In this document: piece by piece, positions 32,524 through 44,680 of the stretch
Position numbering within the stretch: the stretch's first letter is position 1
Layout of the letters: the number at the start of each line of letters is the position of its first letter
Source of the DNA: Nymphaea colorata
Taxonomy: Eukaryota; Streptophyta; Magnoliopsida; Nymphaeales; Nymphaeaceae
Assembly: GCF_008831285.2 (NCBI RefSeq)
Contig: NW_022204507.1
Coordinates: 6,778,174-6,842,173 of the forward strand
Reading direction: 5' to 3'
Length of the DNA: 64,000 nt
Position numbers and translations under genes: made by a program
Notes under the pieces: generated by a model
What the model saw: the letters and a program-made list of their open reading frames with translations, nothing else
Database searches by the model: none
What the model was told of the DNA's origin: nothing

Positions 32524-33002
32524 TGAAACAAATGATAAAAAAGAGAAATTTAACATGGTTCAGATATTATCCTACATCACGGTACTCAGTCATCAAAACG
32601 AAGATGAGTCTTCTTTTATTGCCTTGTACTTTATACAAGAGATGGGTCGGTTACAATATTTAATTTTTGAATTTCCTTCAGCTTTATTTAGAAGAATTTG
32701 TTTTCACAATAATTTCTACATGCGTTCGTTGCTACAACCTTGTTCCTGATTTGTAGCTGCATGTGGTGTCAGATCCATTTCTTGATCATACATCACCCTC
32801 TTTCCATAATTCATACATGAGGAGTTGTGATCATGCGTTGTCTTCTTTCCAAGTTTATCATGCAATATTTTCTTTCCAACCTTCCGCATGGTGAGTTGCT
32901 ATGATTGTGGGCAGGTTTTATCTTTTTTCCCAAAATTAACATATGGTGAGCTGCATGGTGAGTTGTTGTCAGTCTAAACTATTTTGAATATTAATATTGA
33001 CA
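32524..33002 (-). mobile_element. 5' LTR of copia B (about 479 bp)
   Basis: The 3' border is fixed by the PBS. The likely 5' border is a TGTCAATATT on the minus strand at 33,002, giving TG...CA ends. A TATAAA box lies at about 32,630-32,635, and GATGACTGAGT downstream of it matches the copia D LTR. The 5' border is less sure because no second LTR is available for comparison. Confidence 0.72.
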
Positions 33003-36000
33003 GCTCTGCAGTGGAGAAGGGCAGCTATCAAACAAGGCGATGGCTGCTGGCAGTGAGCAAAGGGGCTATATAGATCAGCTTCATTTCCCACCTGTTCAGC
33101 TCCACATGACGCGTTACCGACCATGTCCGCTGTTGGCAGCTCGCCAGCATCTCCCCTTATGAGCTACCTCTTGTTGGCAATAGTCACATTTGACATATAT
33201 ATAAGCTGCCAATATTGATGATTTCTTAACAACATGATTTGTTTCATCAGTTGATCTAAATGGTCAGTTGGGATTCATAAATTTTGGTGGAAAATTGAAG
33301 CAACAAATTAAATGACATGATTCGCCAGACCTACTGAGTATGACATGAAGCTGAGACCATTGGAATGCTTCATCTTGCTGGTGACAAAGGCTATCCACTA
33401 TCCATACTTTTAATAGTTTGTCACCGTATGTAGAACTATACTTTTCAAAATTTTTAGATGTGTTATTGTATTTGAAGAAAATGACTTTGTGTGCCTATTT
33501 GACCCTAAACATACAAGAGAGTCTATTTTCAGGTCACTAGGCAATACTAACAGTAAGCTGCCTTAAAAGACTGATAAATTGATAATACCATAGCCTAATA
33601 TTTCATGAAACTGCCCTAATTTTAGGGCAGATTCAGACAACTTTTTTCATTGCCAAACGGGCCTTAGGAGCCCGTTTTCTTAAACTAAGATTTAAAGGAA
33701 ATCATGTTGACTTAGGAACCTGGTCTTGGGTAAGCATGTTTGGTTGCTAAGTTATAATTTGACCAAAAATATTTAAAAATTGAAAACAAATATTAAACAA
33801 GTGTCGTATTGTGGCCACCTACCACTGGGAATAAGGTCAGCTGGGTTGACATCATCCATGTGTTTCCTGCCCACAAGTGGCTGAGAGGTAGAGATCTAAC
33901 ATGGATCCATATTCAGACACCTCTAAGAAACAAACAAATAGTACCTCACCAGACAAACCGTATAACTTAGCACCACAAAGGTCAACATCGTTTGAACCAT
34001 TGGAAAAAAAAAGCTTATCATATATGAGAGAGTTCAAAATTTGTATGAAAATAATTATCATACAGGGATGTGGCGGGAAAGCTTAAGCAATAGGGCAATA
34101 ATATGAGGTATGACATCCCTGTCAATTAGATTGGACAAAATTATTCGTTTGTTAGTTAAATGTGTGGGGTTTTGATTGGTACAAATGACAATAAAAAGCA
34201 AAAGTTCAGTTAAACAATTATCTAAATATAGCAAACTGCACAAAGAGAAAAATAGAAAAAAAAATACTGGTGTCATTAATTGGAAAAGGAAAATCTCATC
34301 CAAATTAGCCACAATATAACATCAAAATTCCTTAATTCACTATGTGAAGTCATGTTTGGCTTTGTTTTTTCAAACTTTCTGGGCATTTCTAGGCTTATAT
34401 AGTGGTATCCACTTGTCATAATCTAAAAGAAAATAGAAATGCAAGTGAAAATAGGACTTGGGAAGGAGTACCCTCATCTCATTAACTAGAAAAGTGAGCT
34501 TGACCATTCATAATTTCCATGTACCAATGCATGGGAAGTAAGACAGAATTTTCTCAAACAAATTCCTACATCAGTAACATGAAACACTTACAAAAGATCC
34601 AAGTGCACATCGCAACAAGAAAGTATGCTATTGGCACCGGCTTTTGCCATCGTCAATAGTTCAAATGCCGTCGCCAATGTGATATTGGTAATGGGTTTGG
34701 CCTAAACGGATGGCTTCAGCCGACCTAAATGGCAATAAATTGCATTTTAGCGACATTTTATAAGTGCGAGCCAAGCCTACTTGTTCAATTTGGCCATTTC
34801 TGATCTTCTTCATATTGTCCATTAACGCAACTTATGAAATGAGACAGGAATACCAATGCTTTAGTGAGTCTAGGGACACACAACTGACAAGTAGACAGCC
34901 AGGGAGACAGGAATACCAGCTTTGAAGGTATGCCTCTGCATCTTTGCTTATATATCCAAAACTTTTCTTTCCGATCGTACATGAACTTATATTCCCTTCT
35001 GCACCAACTGAGAAGTAGCTAGACGACCATGGTTTATATGCATATATGTTGGGCCTTGGAGGCAAAGGAGGAGAAGGAAAACGGTGGACAGCCAGCTTCT
35101 TTTAGCATGCAGTCCATGCGTCTTTACGATTTACACTGGAAGATCGAATATAGGCCACTCGAGCAATTGATCTTCATCTTTGGTGTTTGAAATTAGGAAA
35201 GAAAAATCTTTGGAAATTAAAGGGGAAAAAAATACAGGTGCATAGACAATTTTGCACCACGGAGGAAGAGAAATTAGATTGATATATCGAACGCATCCAC
35301 ATGTCCCGCATGGGGATCATGACAAATTGGCCCTTCTGCCAAAGAGTCAGAAGGAAAAAAAGAGAGAAAAAAAAGGCTAGGTCGGCTTCTCAGTTCGCCT
35401 ACATAAGTGTACACCATCCTTTCGTTACTTTGTCACGTTAGCAGCACAGTTTCTGGCTTGGCCACCAATTAATGGCGTTTCACAAAAACAGCAGGCAGCA
35501 GTGTCTGGTTCGAGATGTACAGAGAGGTGGTTATGAATTCATGGAGAATGTACATTCCTCGTCAACAAAAGGAGCAACAAGCTAGGTAAATCGATTTCCA
35601 TTTAACTGCTCCTCCAAGGTCTGTTTTTTCTCTTCTTTTGATTGAATGGACACAAAATTAGCTTTTTGTCTATTACATTGTTTAGCTTACAGAAACCCAG
35701 CAAGCCATGAAAACTATATATGTTACCGCTTAATTAAGTGCCAATATTTAAGACCAGAGATTAGATAGCTCCATGATCTTCAATTCTTCTCAAAAGAATT
35801 ATATGCAAGTTAACGCTAGCTGCACGCAAACTAAAGGAACTGAAAAGTTTCAGAAAAGAGAAGGCATCTAATCATGCAAAGAAACTATTGTCATGTTTAC
35901 GAAGGAAAAGAAGAAAGTTAAGCCATAGCTTCCATTAAGAATGAATTGGAGAACATGTAGGGCAATTGAAAGACAACACGAAGGCTGATTCTCTCCTTTC

Positions 36001-38450
36001 TTGAAAATAAGCAGAACCAACTAATACCTTCCATCGTAGCTTACGTCTTGCTTGTGCGGTAATTTATTTGGAAGAGTATGTTCTTAAGTAAAAGAAACAG
36101 AACCAAGTATTCAAAAATCACCAATCATCATCTAGAATTGAATCATGAGCCCTTGTCACCGCCTAATTGGGTCAGAAATCTGTTTCCTTGTTTGCCGTCT
36201 GCCGACCACCCACATCCATTCCAGCTTGCAATTTTGAATGTTCTTTCACTGATGATCCAAATTTGTTTTCTTTGGGTTGCATGACAAGATGTATTTCTAA
36301 ACTCACCTTTACTTTAAATTCCAAAGAGAGAGAGAGAGAGACAAAGAGAGTGATAGTCAAGTTCTTGCGGCCTTAAAAATCCTATCCTGAAACCGTAACT
36401 AAAACATGGGCAATCACACACCTTTTGTTAATGCCTAATTCCATGTTTTTAGTTGACTTTGGCGAGACGGATTTTGGTTCTTTAGCAAAGTCGCATGCCT
36501 ATTTGCAAGGAAGACATAGCATAAGGAACCATAGAAAGCATATAATATATAGCAGTAATTCTCAAGCTGATTCATAAACATATTGGCATCAGACGGAAAC
36601 ACATACTTTGTTTGGATTAACATATAATTATTAAATTATTAAACATGATATCACTATGAGCACATACTCTTGTTAATTTGGATAAAGCATAAAATCTTTC
36701 AACGTAGATGCGTGCACATATATATGGAACCAGAATGGCCGGCAGTTCAGTATTTGTTTGGCTTGCGTGTGCTGTTAGAGCTGGATGCTTTTTTGCAAGT
36801 CCAACTTCATTTCTAGACGAGCTTTATTGGGTAACATTACATGCATATGCATGAGGAAAGATCATCAGATTTCAACCGTCTATATGTGATTCATTAATGA
36901 CATCCTCTATTTCTGGATTTATGCAGCTGTGGATTTATTTTTAGCAATTAGATTTAATATCTACAATTATGTTGTTGATGATTTTTTTTCTTCCGCGAGT
37001 AGTTTTGTATATTTTGAGTTTATTAGACAGTTGGATCTCAAAATTCTAGTCGAGATCTTGCAAAAACAACTGCTGGGAAATATGTACAAACCATATATAC
37101 TTTTTAGTAAGCCATGGCCTATAATATTAGATTTCACCAAAATGTCTGACCAGCAGATGTTTCCCTGGAAGGTAAAGTTTGTCGAGATAATTCCAAAAAG
37201 TACTGGACGGTTTGCATGTCTATTTGATGATGTAAATGTCTTTGTTTCTCGCATGCATCTTTCATTAATCGCATCTTTCTCGCAGAAACTTTACCGAAAA
37301 GAATCATCTTATTTAACCTCATCGAATCAACCAAGATTGTAGGTAAGGCAGTTTTCTTCAGTACTACTCCATTGGACCTATGAGTTGTCCATTGTTAATC
37401 AGTGTCGTCGTTATGTACGGCCGATAATGACAGCATCGTCCGATACCATAATTGTCAAACAGTAAAAGTCTTGTGAATATGCGCACATACATGTAAAACC
37501 TTAACAAGTGTTTCATGAATCTCTCATAAATATTTTATTAAGGGGCACTCTAGTTTAAATTTCAAATTTTAAGTGCAATCATATGTAAAAAAAAAAATTA
37601 ATTAAATTTCTATATGTAAATGCAATTAATTTGTGGGATGGTGTAGACAATTATCTGCACTAGCTACAACGTAGATCTGCCATTAAATAGTAACAATCGC
37701 CACTGTTGCCAAACAATCTCTAATGGTATTTAATGGTGTCACAATGGCATCAAAAGCATTCTTCTTTTTAGCTTCAAATGCCAACATAAACAAAGTAATC
37801 AAATAATCAGAACAATTAAAATAACACAAATCAAAGCCACAAAAATGAAAAATTCACTTCTATGTGAAGATCCATCCAAACAAATATGAATGATGCACAT
37901 AATCCCCAAAACATGTAGTACAACCCCCAGCATTATGAGACCAAGTTATGTGAGCACCCTATGTATACGCTGGGGGTGGACCTGCTACGTATATGTAAGT
38001 TTCAGTAATGACCTTTGTGCCAAAAAAAGGTACATGTGCATATTTACTTGAATGTCATTGCATTGCACAGACACAACATAGGTACTTAACCTGTGTTCCT
38101 TCACGCCGCATGCATTCTTTCACCCAAAAGAAGGAAGACGGTTAGGAAGAGAAAAAAAGAAGAGAGAGGTTTCCAGTGAAGGAAGGAAAGGGAGTAGAGG
38201 TTGCCACTAAAGAAAGATTGACCTTGAAACAAGAATGACAGAAATGACAACAGAATAAAAGGATTGAGTTCACAGCAATATCGTTCTAGTTTTTTATTTG
38301 TGGACGTTAAATGACAAAGGCAATGGCTTCTACAGGATTTATTTTCCAACATTTGGACATACAAAGAAATCGAAGCACCACCTTTAGGGAAAGGTGATGA
38401 AGAGATGAAAAATAAAGAAAATATCGATGCAACAGGTAACATTACATCTC
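33003..38450. other. AT-rich DNA without recognisable gene
   Basis: No frame has a family motif. Short structures within: an 18-bp-arm palindrome (33,611-33,630) next to CCAAACGGGCC-type wording, a CACTA-like GC-rich patch (34,630-34,760), and a repeated GAGACAGGAATACCA (34,840 and 34,902). The 137-residue frame at 36,929-37,342 follows a TTTATGCAG acceptor-like site but is of unknown nature. Confidence 0.45.
33611..33630. repeat. Perfect 9-bp-stem palindrome, copy 1
   Basis: CTGCCCTAA and TTAGGGCAG face each other across two bases. The same palindrome with a three-base loop is at 43,525-43,545; in both places AGATTCA follows. Shared flanks suggest two members of one small element family. 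Confidence 0.8.
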
Positions 38451-39097
38451 AATTCATGTGGTAGATAATGTTATAGACAAAATAGTGAATGCATCCTAGT
38501 TTAGGAGGTAGACACTGTTACGACGTAATGTGTTTGTATAGTTTGCGTGAGATAACGAATTTGTAACATAATGAATGTGTGAGAGAACGAATTCAGGGGA
38601 TACGTTTTTGCATCCCAATTTATCTCATTATTTTATAATCATTCCTCCCGTTATTGATTGACAAAATGAGAGAAGGCACATGTACAAAGTAAGCAATAAG
38701 TAAACAAAGACAAAATAATGTAATCACATTATGAAAGGAATGGTTATGAAATAATGAGATAATAATGGATCTACCAAGAAGGGCAGGAATGATAACTAGA
38801 GAAAGATATGACAAAACTTCTACAGGAGATACGTATAACTAAACGGCATGAGATAAGGTTCGTTATTGATCATTGAACTTTGTGATGTGATAATGTTGAA
38901 TGTTATTTGATGGAAGGTATTTATGCGTGAATAAATAATTCGTGAGACAATGTTAAAAAGTTATTTGATTGGTCTACTTTATGCAGGCAAATGGCATGGT
39001 GTATGAAATATCTACATCATCAAATGACGACAACTAAAAGATTGGGTCCCTTTGCAAGCAAATAAAGTACACCAAAGAATGTATTCCTTTTGTAGGA

Positions 39098-40159
39098 ATG
39101 GAGTTTGAGATGGAGGATCTCGAAGAACATAGTCTTGCTGTAGGATTAGAGTTTCCTGCTATAGGAATGAAGTCTGAGATGGAAGATCCTGAAGGATGTG
39201 CTCCTACTTTAGAAATAGAGTTTGAGACAGAGGATGCAACATATAGCCTCTACAATTATTATGCTTTTCGCCATGGACTTAATGTATGGAAGAGTAGGAT
39301 AAAGAGAAACACAGATGTCGTAGTTGTAAAATGGTCATATGTATGTTTGAAAGATTGATGGAAGAGATCAGCCCCATATGTAACTAAGCACAGGATTTAT
39401 ACAAGGTCTAGTTGAGGTGGGAAGGCATCCACATAAAAAATATTGTATTCACGTAGTGATGATTCAACACAAGCATCCATTGGCACATTCTCACACGAGC
39501 AGCATGTTAAGTTGCATCACAAATTGACATCATCATATGCTGAAGTAAGTGAGTTGGCTGATCATGCAGTTATACCACTAAGGAAACCATATGACCTATT
39601 TGTTAAAGTAGAAAGCAGCCATGATAATGTTCCATTCGCTCGCATGGATCATACAAACAACTTAAGGAGAAAGAAGATAGAATTGATGAAAGGAGGAAAA
39701 ATTATGGCATTAGTCGAATCCATTCACGAAAAATTAAGTAAAGATACAAGTTTCTACAACACCATTCAGATGGGGATGGTTATGCTACAAATCTCTTATA
39801 GGCATATTCAAGGGTCTTGGTTAGATTATAGATGCTTCAGTGATGTGCCAATGCTCATGGGTGGCCTTTTTGGTAGAGCATCCTACTTTTATCAGACTAC
39901 TGAGGCATTTGAGTGGTTGTTCAAGGTACTCACCGAAGCCATGAATGGGAAGCACCCCAAAGTTGTATTGATGAATGGTGACATTGCATTAGCAGTTGTA
40001 GTCTCCCACGTATGGCTAAAGGCACATCATCATTTGTGTTTACGGCATATATTCCAAAATGCAGTGAATAACATATGGCATGTAACAAATCAGAAGATTG
40101 GTTGTAAGGAGAGTTTTGCTATGTGCATCTTGATTTGCATGCTGCCATTTATTCTATAG
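39098..40159 (+). pseudogene. FAR1/FHY3-like (MULE-derived) gene remnant
   Basis: Two frames in order encode a FAR1-family protein. 39,098-39,358 carries the FAR1 DNA-binding region (EIEFETEDATYSLYNYYAF, GLNVWKSRIKRNTD, VVKWSYVC), then a stop and a short broken stretch. 39,443-40,159 carries the transposase-derived core: LRRKKIELMKGG, DTSFYNTIQMGM, DYRCFSDV, EAFEWLFKVLTEAMNGKHPK, VVLMNGDIALAVVV, HHHLCLRHIFQNA. Family members normally continue past this with a SWIM zinc finger, which is absent. The DTTYRTN block holding the first catalytic Asp is missing: DYRCFSDV passes into GGLFGRASYF after a deletion of about 25-30 residues. FAR1-like proteins are DNA-binding regulators or MULE transposases; this copy is neither. 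Confidence 0.85.
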
Positions 40160-40236
40160 CTCAAACAAATGATGACATCGACTTTCCTCCAAAGGTCACA
40201 ACTTTCTTAAACTCCAAATCTGTCAACCATAAAAAG

Positions 40237-40440
40237 TCAAGCTGTACCTGAACATCCCAAGCCTAGGTTTTCATGTGTTCTCAAATGCAGCAGCCTAACA
40301 ACATCTTCTAGGGTGGTCATCATCTCAAATCCATCAAACACAAACGCGTTTGTCTGAGAATTCCACTTCTGTGCCATGGTGTACAAAGGTCCCAATTGGA
40401 GTTCCATTGCACCATAGAACAAGACTTGCATTCTCTCCAA
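40237..40440 (-). pseudogene. Plant mobile domain (PMD) fragment
   Basis: The frame reads LGPLYTMAQKWNSQTNAFVF, then DGFEMMTTLEDVVRLLHL. This matches the PMD signature (W....TFxF..GEMTxTLEDVxxLLGL), a domain found in MAIN-type host proteins and carried by several gypsy and MULE elements. About 60 residues of a domain normally several hundred long remain, before a stop at its 3' side. It lies antisense and tail to tail with the FAR1-like remnant, only 78 bases apart. That fits a MULE that carried a PMD gene, but terminal repeats were not found. Confidence 0.72.
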
Positions 40441-40799
40441 TCTCTGCTTTTGAGAGTCTGACTGAACTTCATATCAATCAATGACTGAATGCGATTGGCA
40501 GTGCCTGCATTTGTGCAATAGAAATACCAGTGTCAAAGATATTATCTAGTACCAAAACTTTAATTACAAATACCTCAATAAACAACATACATTACCTACG
40601 TTGACGTCACACAATTGCCTCCTTTTCTTCCAAACTATCTTCGCCACCTCTAAATTTGAATCAGACTTCCTCCTTCGCTTAGAACTCTAATTTTTAGTGC
40701 AGGTACAATATGCACATCTAACACTAATCCCTCTAGTTCATCAAGCAGTGGATTCTGCTCCCCATTATCTTTCTTTTCTGCATTATATAGCTCCAGAAG

Positions 40800-41057
40800 T
40801 CACTCCTCTTCTGCCAACTCCTTCTGTTGAGGTTCCATCTCCCCTCCATTCCTTGTCTCTGTGGCCTGGCCCTTCATTTCTGACACCACTTGGTGTTCAA
40901 ATTCTTTCTCCCTTGCATTCTTGGTTTCTACAGCCTGTCCCTTTGTTTCTGCTACCTCCTCTTGCTCAAATGCCCTATCCCTTGTGTTGTTTGTCTCTGT
41001 AGCTTGTCTCTTTTTTTCCACCACCCTCTTGCTCAAATTCCTGACCCCTGCATTCAC
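40800..41057 (-). pseudogene. Tandem 23-residue repeat frame upstream of the PMD fragment
   Basis: The minus-strand frame holds three repeats of about 23 residues with the pattern KxQATETxNxRDxxFEQEEV / KGQAVETKNAREKEFEHQVV. They are rich in Glu, Lys and Thr and probably coiled-coil or disordered. At the DNA level this is a 69-bp repeat (about 40,840-41,045). It lies in the same direction and upstream of the PMD fragment, so it may be part of the same captured gene. No family is recognised. Confidence 0.55.
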
Positions 41058-41399
41058 TTACTCTATGGCCTGTCCATTCGTTTTCGCCACCTCCTCGTCC
41101 TTATTTTCTTTCACGCCATCCTTCTCCTTCTCCACAACCTGCTCCACCTCATGTGACATACATTATGCTACAATGACAACTTCATCCTCTTTCCATTCTA
41201 CCAAAATATCACACTTCTATCATTCAACGTTTTCAAAGTTCTTCAGATTTGGTGTACCGTGTATGTCAACTTTACCCAATTTGGCATCGAACAATTGATA
41301 TTCGGTGTCATATTCTTTCGTATTAATTAAAGTAGACATCATTGATCTACAAGAAGCAAAAAAGACACGTATAAAGTAGTGAAATAACAACATATATAG

Positions 41400-43640
41400 A
41401 GCCATAGATAAACGAACATATAGAGGAGATTAAAATAACAAAGTGTGTATATAAAAGTATGAGAAATAGAAGTATATGAAATAATGTTGTTATTCCATTA
41501 TCTCACTTGCTTCTATTTCTCTTCTACAATATGTGCAGGAGTTATTATTTCATTATCTCACGCCCTTTTGTTTCTCTTCTACAATGTATGAACCAATAGA
41601 AAACCAAAAAAAAAAGAGTCTTCTATTTGATGAAAAAGGTTACCCCATTAAATGTTTATACATGTTTATTTAGTGTGCAAAATGTGGACTAATTCATATT
41701 TCAGATCAAACAAATGCCCCCAATGCAAAAAAGGGTGTATAAAAAATCCCACTCATGTATGAATGGATAATGTAGATGGTTGCCGTATAAAGTGGTTGGA
41801 AAGGCAGTCATAGAGAGTATACCTATCCTTATCTTGGAAACCTACCTCTATGAACTACAGGAGAACGAGTGGATGAAGTTGCCTAGCAAATTCCATGTTG
41901 TCGGCCGATCTGGTGATTTAAATGACTTCTTTGTGAATCAACATAAAATATGAAAAATTATATTCTTGTTGAAAAATAAACAAACAGTATAAAAAACTAA
42001 TTAAAAACAACTTTTTTTTTTTAAAACAGGTGGGCAACTGACAACTTTGCAAGACCAAGAAAAAGACTCATGCATAACCACCAACACATAGTACCTAGTT
42101 TACAAATGGTTTCTCGGTTATGCTGGAACTTTTGAATTCATGAAAGAACTTTGGGATTAATTTGAGGCAAGTAATGCATCCTGTTGCTGCTTGATCAGGA
42201 TGAAGAAACAAACATTCAACAGTCGACGGCAGAATCACCACCAAATTTCTCAAAACAGAAGTGAAAGAAAGGCTCTCTGTCATTTCATTGTATTACTTGT
42301 TACTTGTTAGTCAAAAGCAGAATTTATGTTGCATGAACAGCTTGCTGGGGAACTAATTGTGAAGCAAAATCAATCTGTGCAATGGAGAAATATCAGCAGA
42401 GCTGCAATTAACTAATGCTGATATACAAGGTGATGTTTGCCAAGAATTGACTCAACCCTTCAAAAGCACACAGAAGGAAGCAAGCCAAAACAGACAGATA
42501 CATGTTAGCGGTTAAACTGCACAAAAAGAGAGCTTAATTTCTATGTAAGACTGAAGGTGCCAAAAAGTGTATTATTTGACAATCATTTCTTTGGCGACTT
42601 ATAGCATAACCGGTACTCAAATATTTAATCCACAAGAAAAATAAGATCAACATTACTTGCACAAGCATATCAGTGCTCTATATGTTAAAATGTGTGGTCA
42701 GAACCAAACTATAGTTTCAAAATTTTAATAGGCACCAAAATAGATTTTTTCAAATTTTTTATATACGTTAAACAAAAATTTATTAAATTTACATATTAAT
42801 GTTTGAATTTCTTAAAACATCCATCCCTGGTGTGTATTGTAACTATGGGTCTGTCTGAAGTACTACTAGCAATTTTGGCTTGATACATAATATCCTGTTA
42901 GTTGTTGTGGAATTTTATTAGCTTAATGATTTACCCAACAATAAAAAGGCAAAAGCCAAAAATCAACAATTGAAAATCATAGCAACAATAGAACATGAAT
43001 TTAATGAGCTTTCTTTTGGCAATGTTTCATAACATATTCTATTGATGTTTTAATCAATTGAATGGATTTCACTTTTATCAAAGTGCTTCCTAAATGTTGT
43101 TTGTCACATTCAGGCCTATACATGTATAAAAATTCAATCACGCACTTAGTATGCTGCACATATATTTCGGATGATTATATCTTGCTTCAGGCTAGTAATC
43201 AAACCTGTGATTGGTCATACTTATTATAGCTGATAATAAATCACTGATCCAGTAGATGTGACCATCACATACAGATTCTAGTATTTGGATCACTATGTTA
43301 CTGGAATGACAAGAATCCAGCATACATAAGTCAAAGCACATAAATAAGCAATTATTTCACATAAGACTGTATAAATATCACAATCATATATACCTGTGGA
43401 AGATAAGCTGATGCTCCAAAAAAATAAAAAATCAAAATGTCATTTAAATGCTTGCAGCTCTAGGAACAAAGCAGGAAGTATGGGTCGACTGGTAATCACA
43501 ACAGTATATTATTGTGGTATGTATCTGCCCTAATATTTAGGGCAGATTCATGGAATGTTGTAACATAATATAACATAAATCAGCATAATTTACATACTGT
43601 TATTGTTGCCAAATGGTACCCAAAATCAAGATAAGATATA
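41400..43640. other. AT-rich DNA without recognisable gene
   Basis: Two near-identical TTCATTATCTCAC/TTCTCTTCTACAAT blocks occur at about 41,495-41,530 and 41,550-41,585. ATTATCTCA-type words also occur, inverted, at 38,740-38,765 on the other side of the FAR1/PMD segment and could be remnants of terminal repeats. No coding frame is convincing. Confidence 0.45.
43525..43545. repeat. Perfect 9-bp-stem palindrome, copy 2
   Basis: CTGCCCTAA, three loop bases, TTAGGGCAG. See 33,611-33,630. It is followed by AGATTCA and, about 60 bases on, by GTTGCCAAATGG, similar to TTGCCAAACGG after copy 1. Confidence 0.8.
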
Positions 43641-43649
43641 AGTATATGC

Positions 43650-44040
43650 AGCATTGTTGGCTCGAACTTCACTCGAACTCAAACTGCTGATGCTAAACTC
43701 AGGCCAAGATTGGGCTGAAGCTTAGCCGGGCCATTATTTAAAAAAAAAATCAATTTGAACATGAGTAGAAACAGCCGAATTGAGTTGGAACTTGCTAGCA
43801 AGGGGGACATCTGATGTAGCTGTTTATTGTCGTGATGATATTGTAAATAATCTTTTACATGTTATCTTATTGATCTTACTCAAGTTTACGTAAGTTGAGC
43901 TTGCCAAGCTCGAACTCTACTCATTTACTTAACTTTAACCCAAACACGGCTCGATTATTAGATAAGTTGAGCTCGATCTGAGTTTAACTAAGAGAGGCCA
44001 AGAGTGAATCCGAGTTGGCTTGCTTAAAAAATCTGAACTC
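43650..44040. repeat. Degenerate CTCGAACTC-type repeat
   Basis: Diverged words such as GGCTCGAACTTCACTCG, AAGCTCGAACTC and GAGCTCGATCTGAG recur. With the similar block at 44,870-45,030 it brackets the R2 repeat and the hairpin cluster, possibly as the two ends of one element. Confidence 0.5.
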
Positions 44041-44166
44041 TTTGCTTCAAATAATGAAAACCACTGTTGTTCAGTCGATTCCAATGTTCCATAATTCATT
44101 GGCTTTGTAAAAAATTATTTTTAGATGTGAACTAAGATAGAATATACATACGCTTGAGTGCTCAAA

Positions 44167-44274
44167 ATGAATGAATGATGGCTTCAATGAAATTTTTTAT
44201 TTCAACATCTGTTCAGGAAGGCTCCAAGCCCCAAAAATGCGCTTGAGTGCTCAAAATGTGACTTATGCGCTGAA
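44167..44274 (+). repeat. Short dispersed repeat R2, copy 2
   Basis: The block matches 13,308-13,415. An extra GCTTGAGTGCTCAAAATG at 44,152-44,169 repeats the word found near its 3' end at 44,240, so the copy is flanked by an 18-base direct repeat. Confidence 0.85.
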
Positions 44275-44275
44275 T

Positions 44276-44680
44276 GAAGGTTTCAGATCGTTTGCTGGAA
44301 CGAGGCCTTCATGAACCTGAAAGCCCTCGCTCCAGCGCCACCCTTTGCTGAGCGAGGGCTTCTGATTAATCTGAAACTCCTTGCTTTGTGAGGTTTTCAG
44401 ATTGATTTCAAACCCTTTGCTTTGCTGAGCAAGGGTTTCAACCCTCACTCGTTGCGAATGCGGGTGTTTTAAAACCCTCGCTTGTTGGAGCAAGGTTTTG
44501 AAGAAAGAAACCCTTGCTCCAGCGAATGAGGGTTTTAGATTCCGAAGCTCCAGTGAATGAGGGTTTCATCCGTCACTCGCTGCGAGCGAAGGTGTTCTGA
44601 AACCACGTTTTTTGGAGCAAGGGTTTTGAAGAAACCCTTGCCCCAATGAGCGACCCTCGACTTAGAGTTAGAGAGAGGGA
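44276..44680. repeat. Hairpin-rich cluster of AGGGTTT/AAACCCT modules
   Basis: At least ten short modules of the type (g)AGCAAGGGTTT or AAACCCTCGC(t) alternate in both orientations. A perfect 10-bp stem with a 5-base loop lies at about 44,613-44,637 (GCAAGGGTTT / AAACCCTTGC), and a 13-bp stem with one bulge lies at about 44,490-44,522 (GGAGCAAGGTTT / AAACCCTTGCTCC). The minus-strand frames here are repeats of SKGFEI/KTSQSKEF-like peptides and not genes. Confidence 0.75.

Larger units (their letters stand above)
28555..33002 (-). mobile_element. Ty1/copia element B, lacking its 3' LTR
   Basis: On the minus strand the order is 5' LTR (33,002-32,524), PBS (32,523-32,512), gag, zinc knuckle, protease, integrase, reverse transcriptase, RNase H, the normal Ty1/copia order. 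RNase H is cut at about 28,555 just after LTFILQDVGIYLPK, and unrelated DNA with the 70-bp array follows. Many stops and frameshifts show it is inactive. Its RNase H and LTR resemble element D, so B and D belong to one family or sister families. The internal length of about 4.0 kb to the cut fits a copia element missing its last few hundred bases plus LTR. Confidence 0.9.

Noticed and set aside
36929-37342. 137-residue open frame after an acceptor-like TTTATGCAG
   Set aside because: AT-rich composition, no family motif and no adjoining exon; length is within what chance allows in a window this size.
44276-44680. Interstitial telomeric repeat
   Set aside because: AGGGTTT/AAACCCT words are not head-to-tail and are separated by other sequence.
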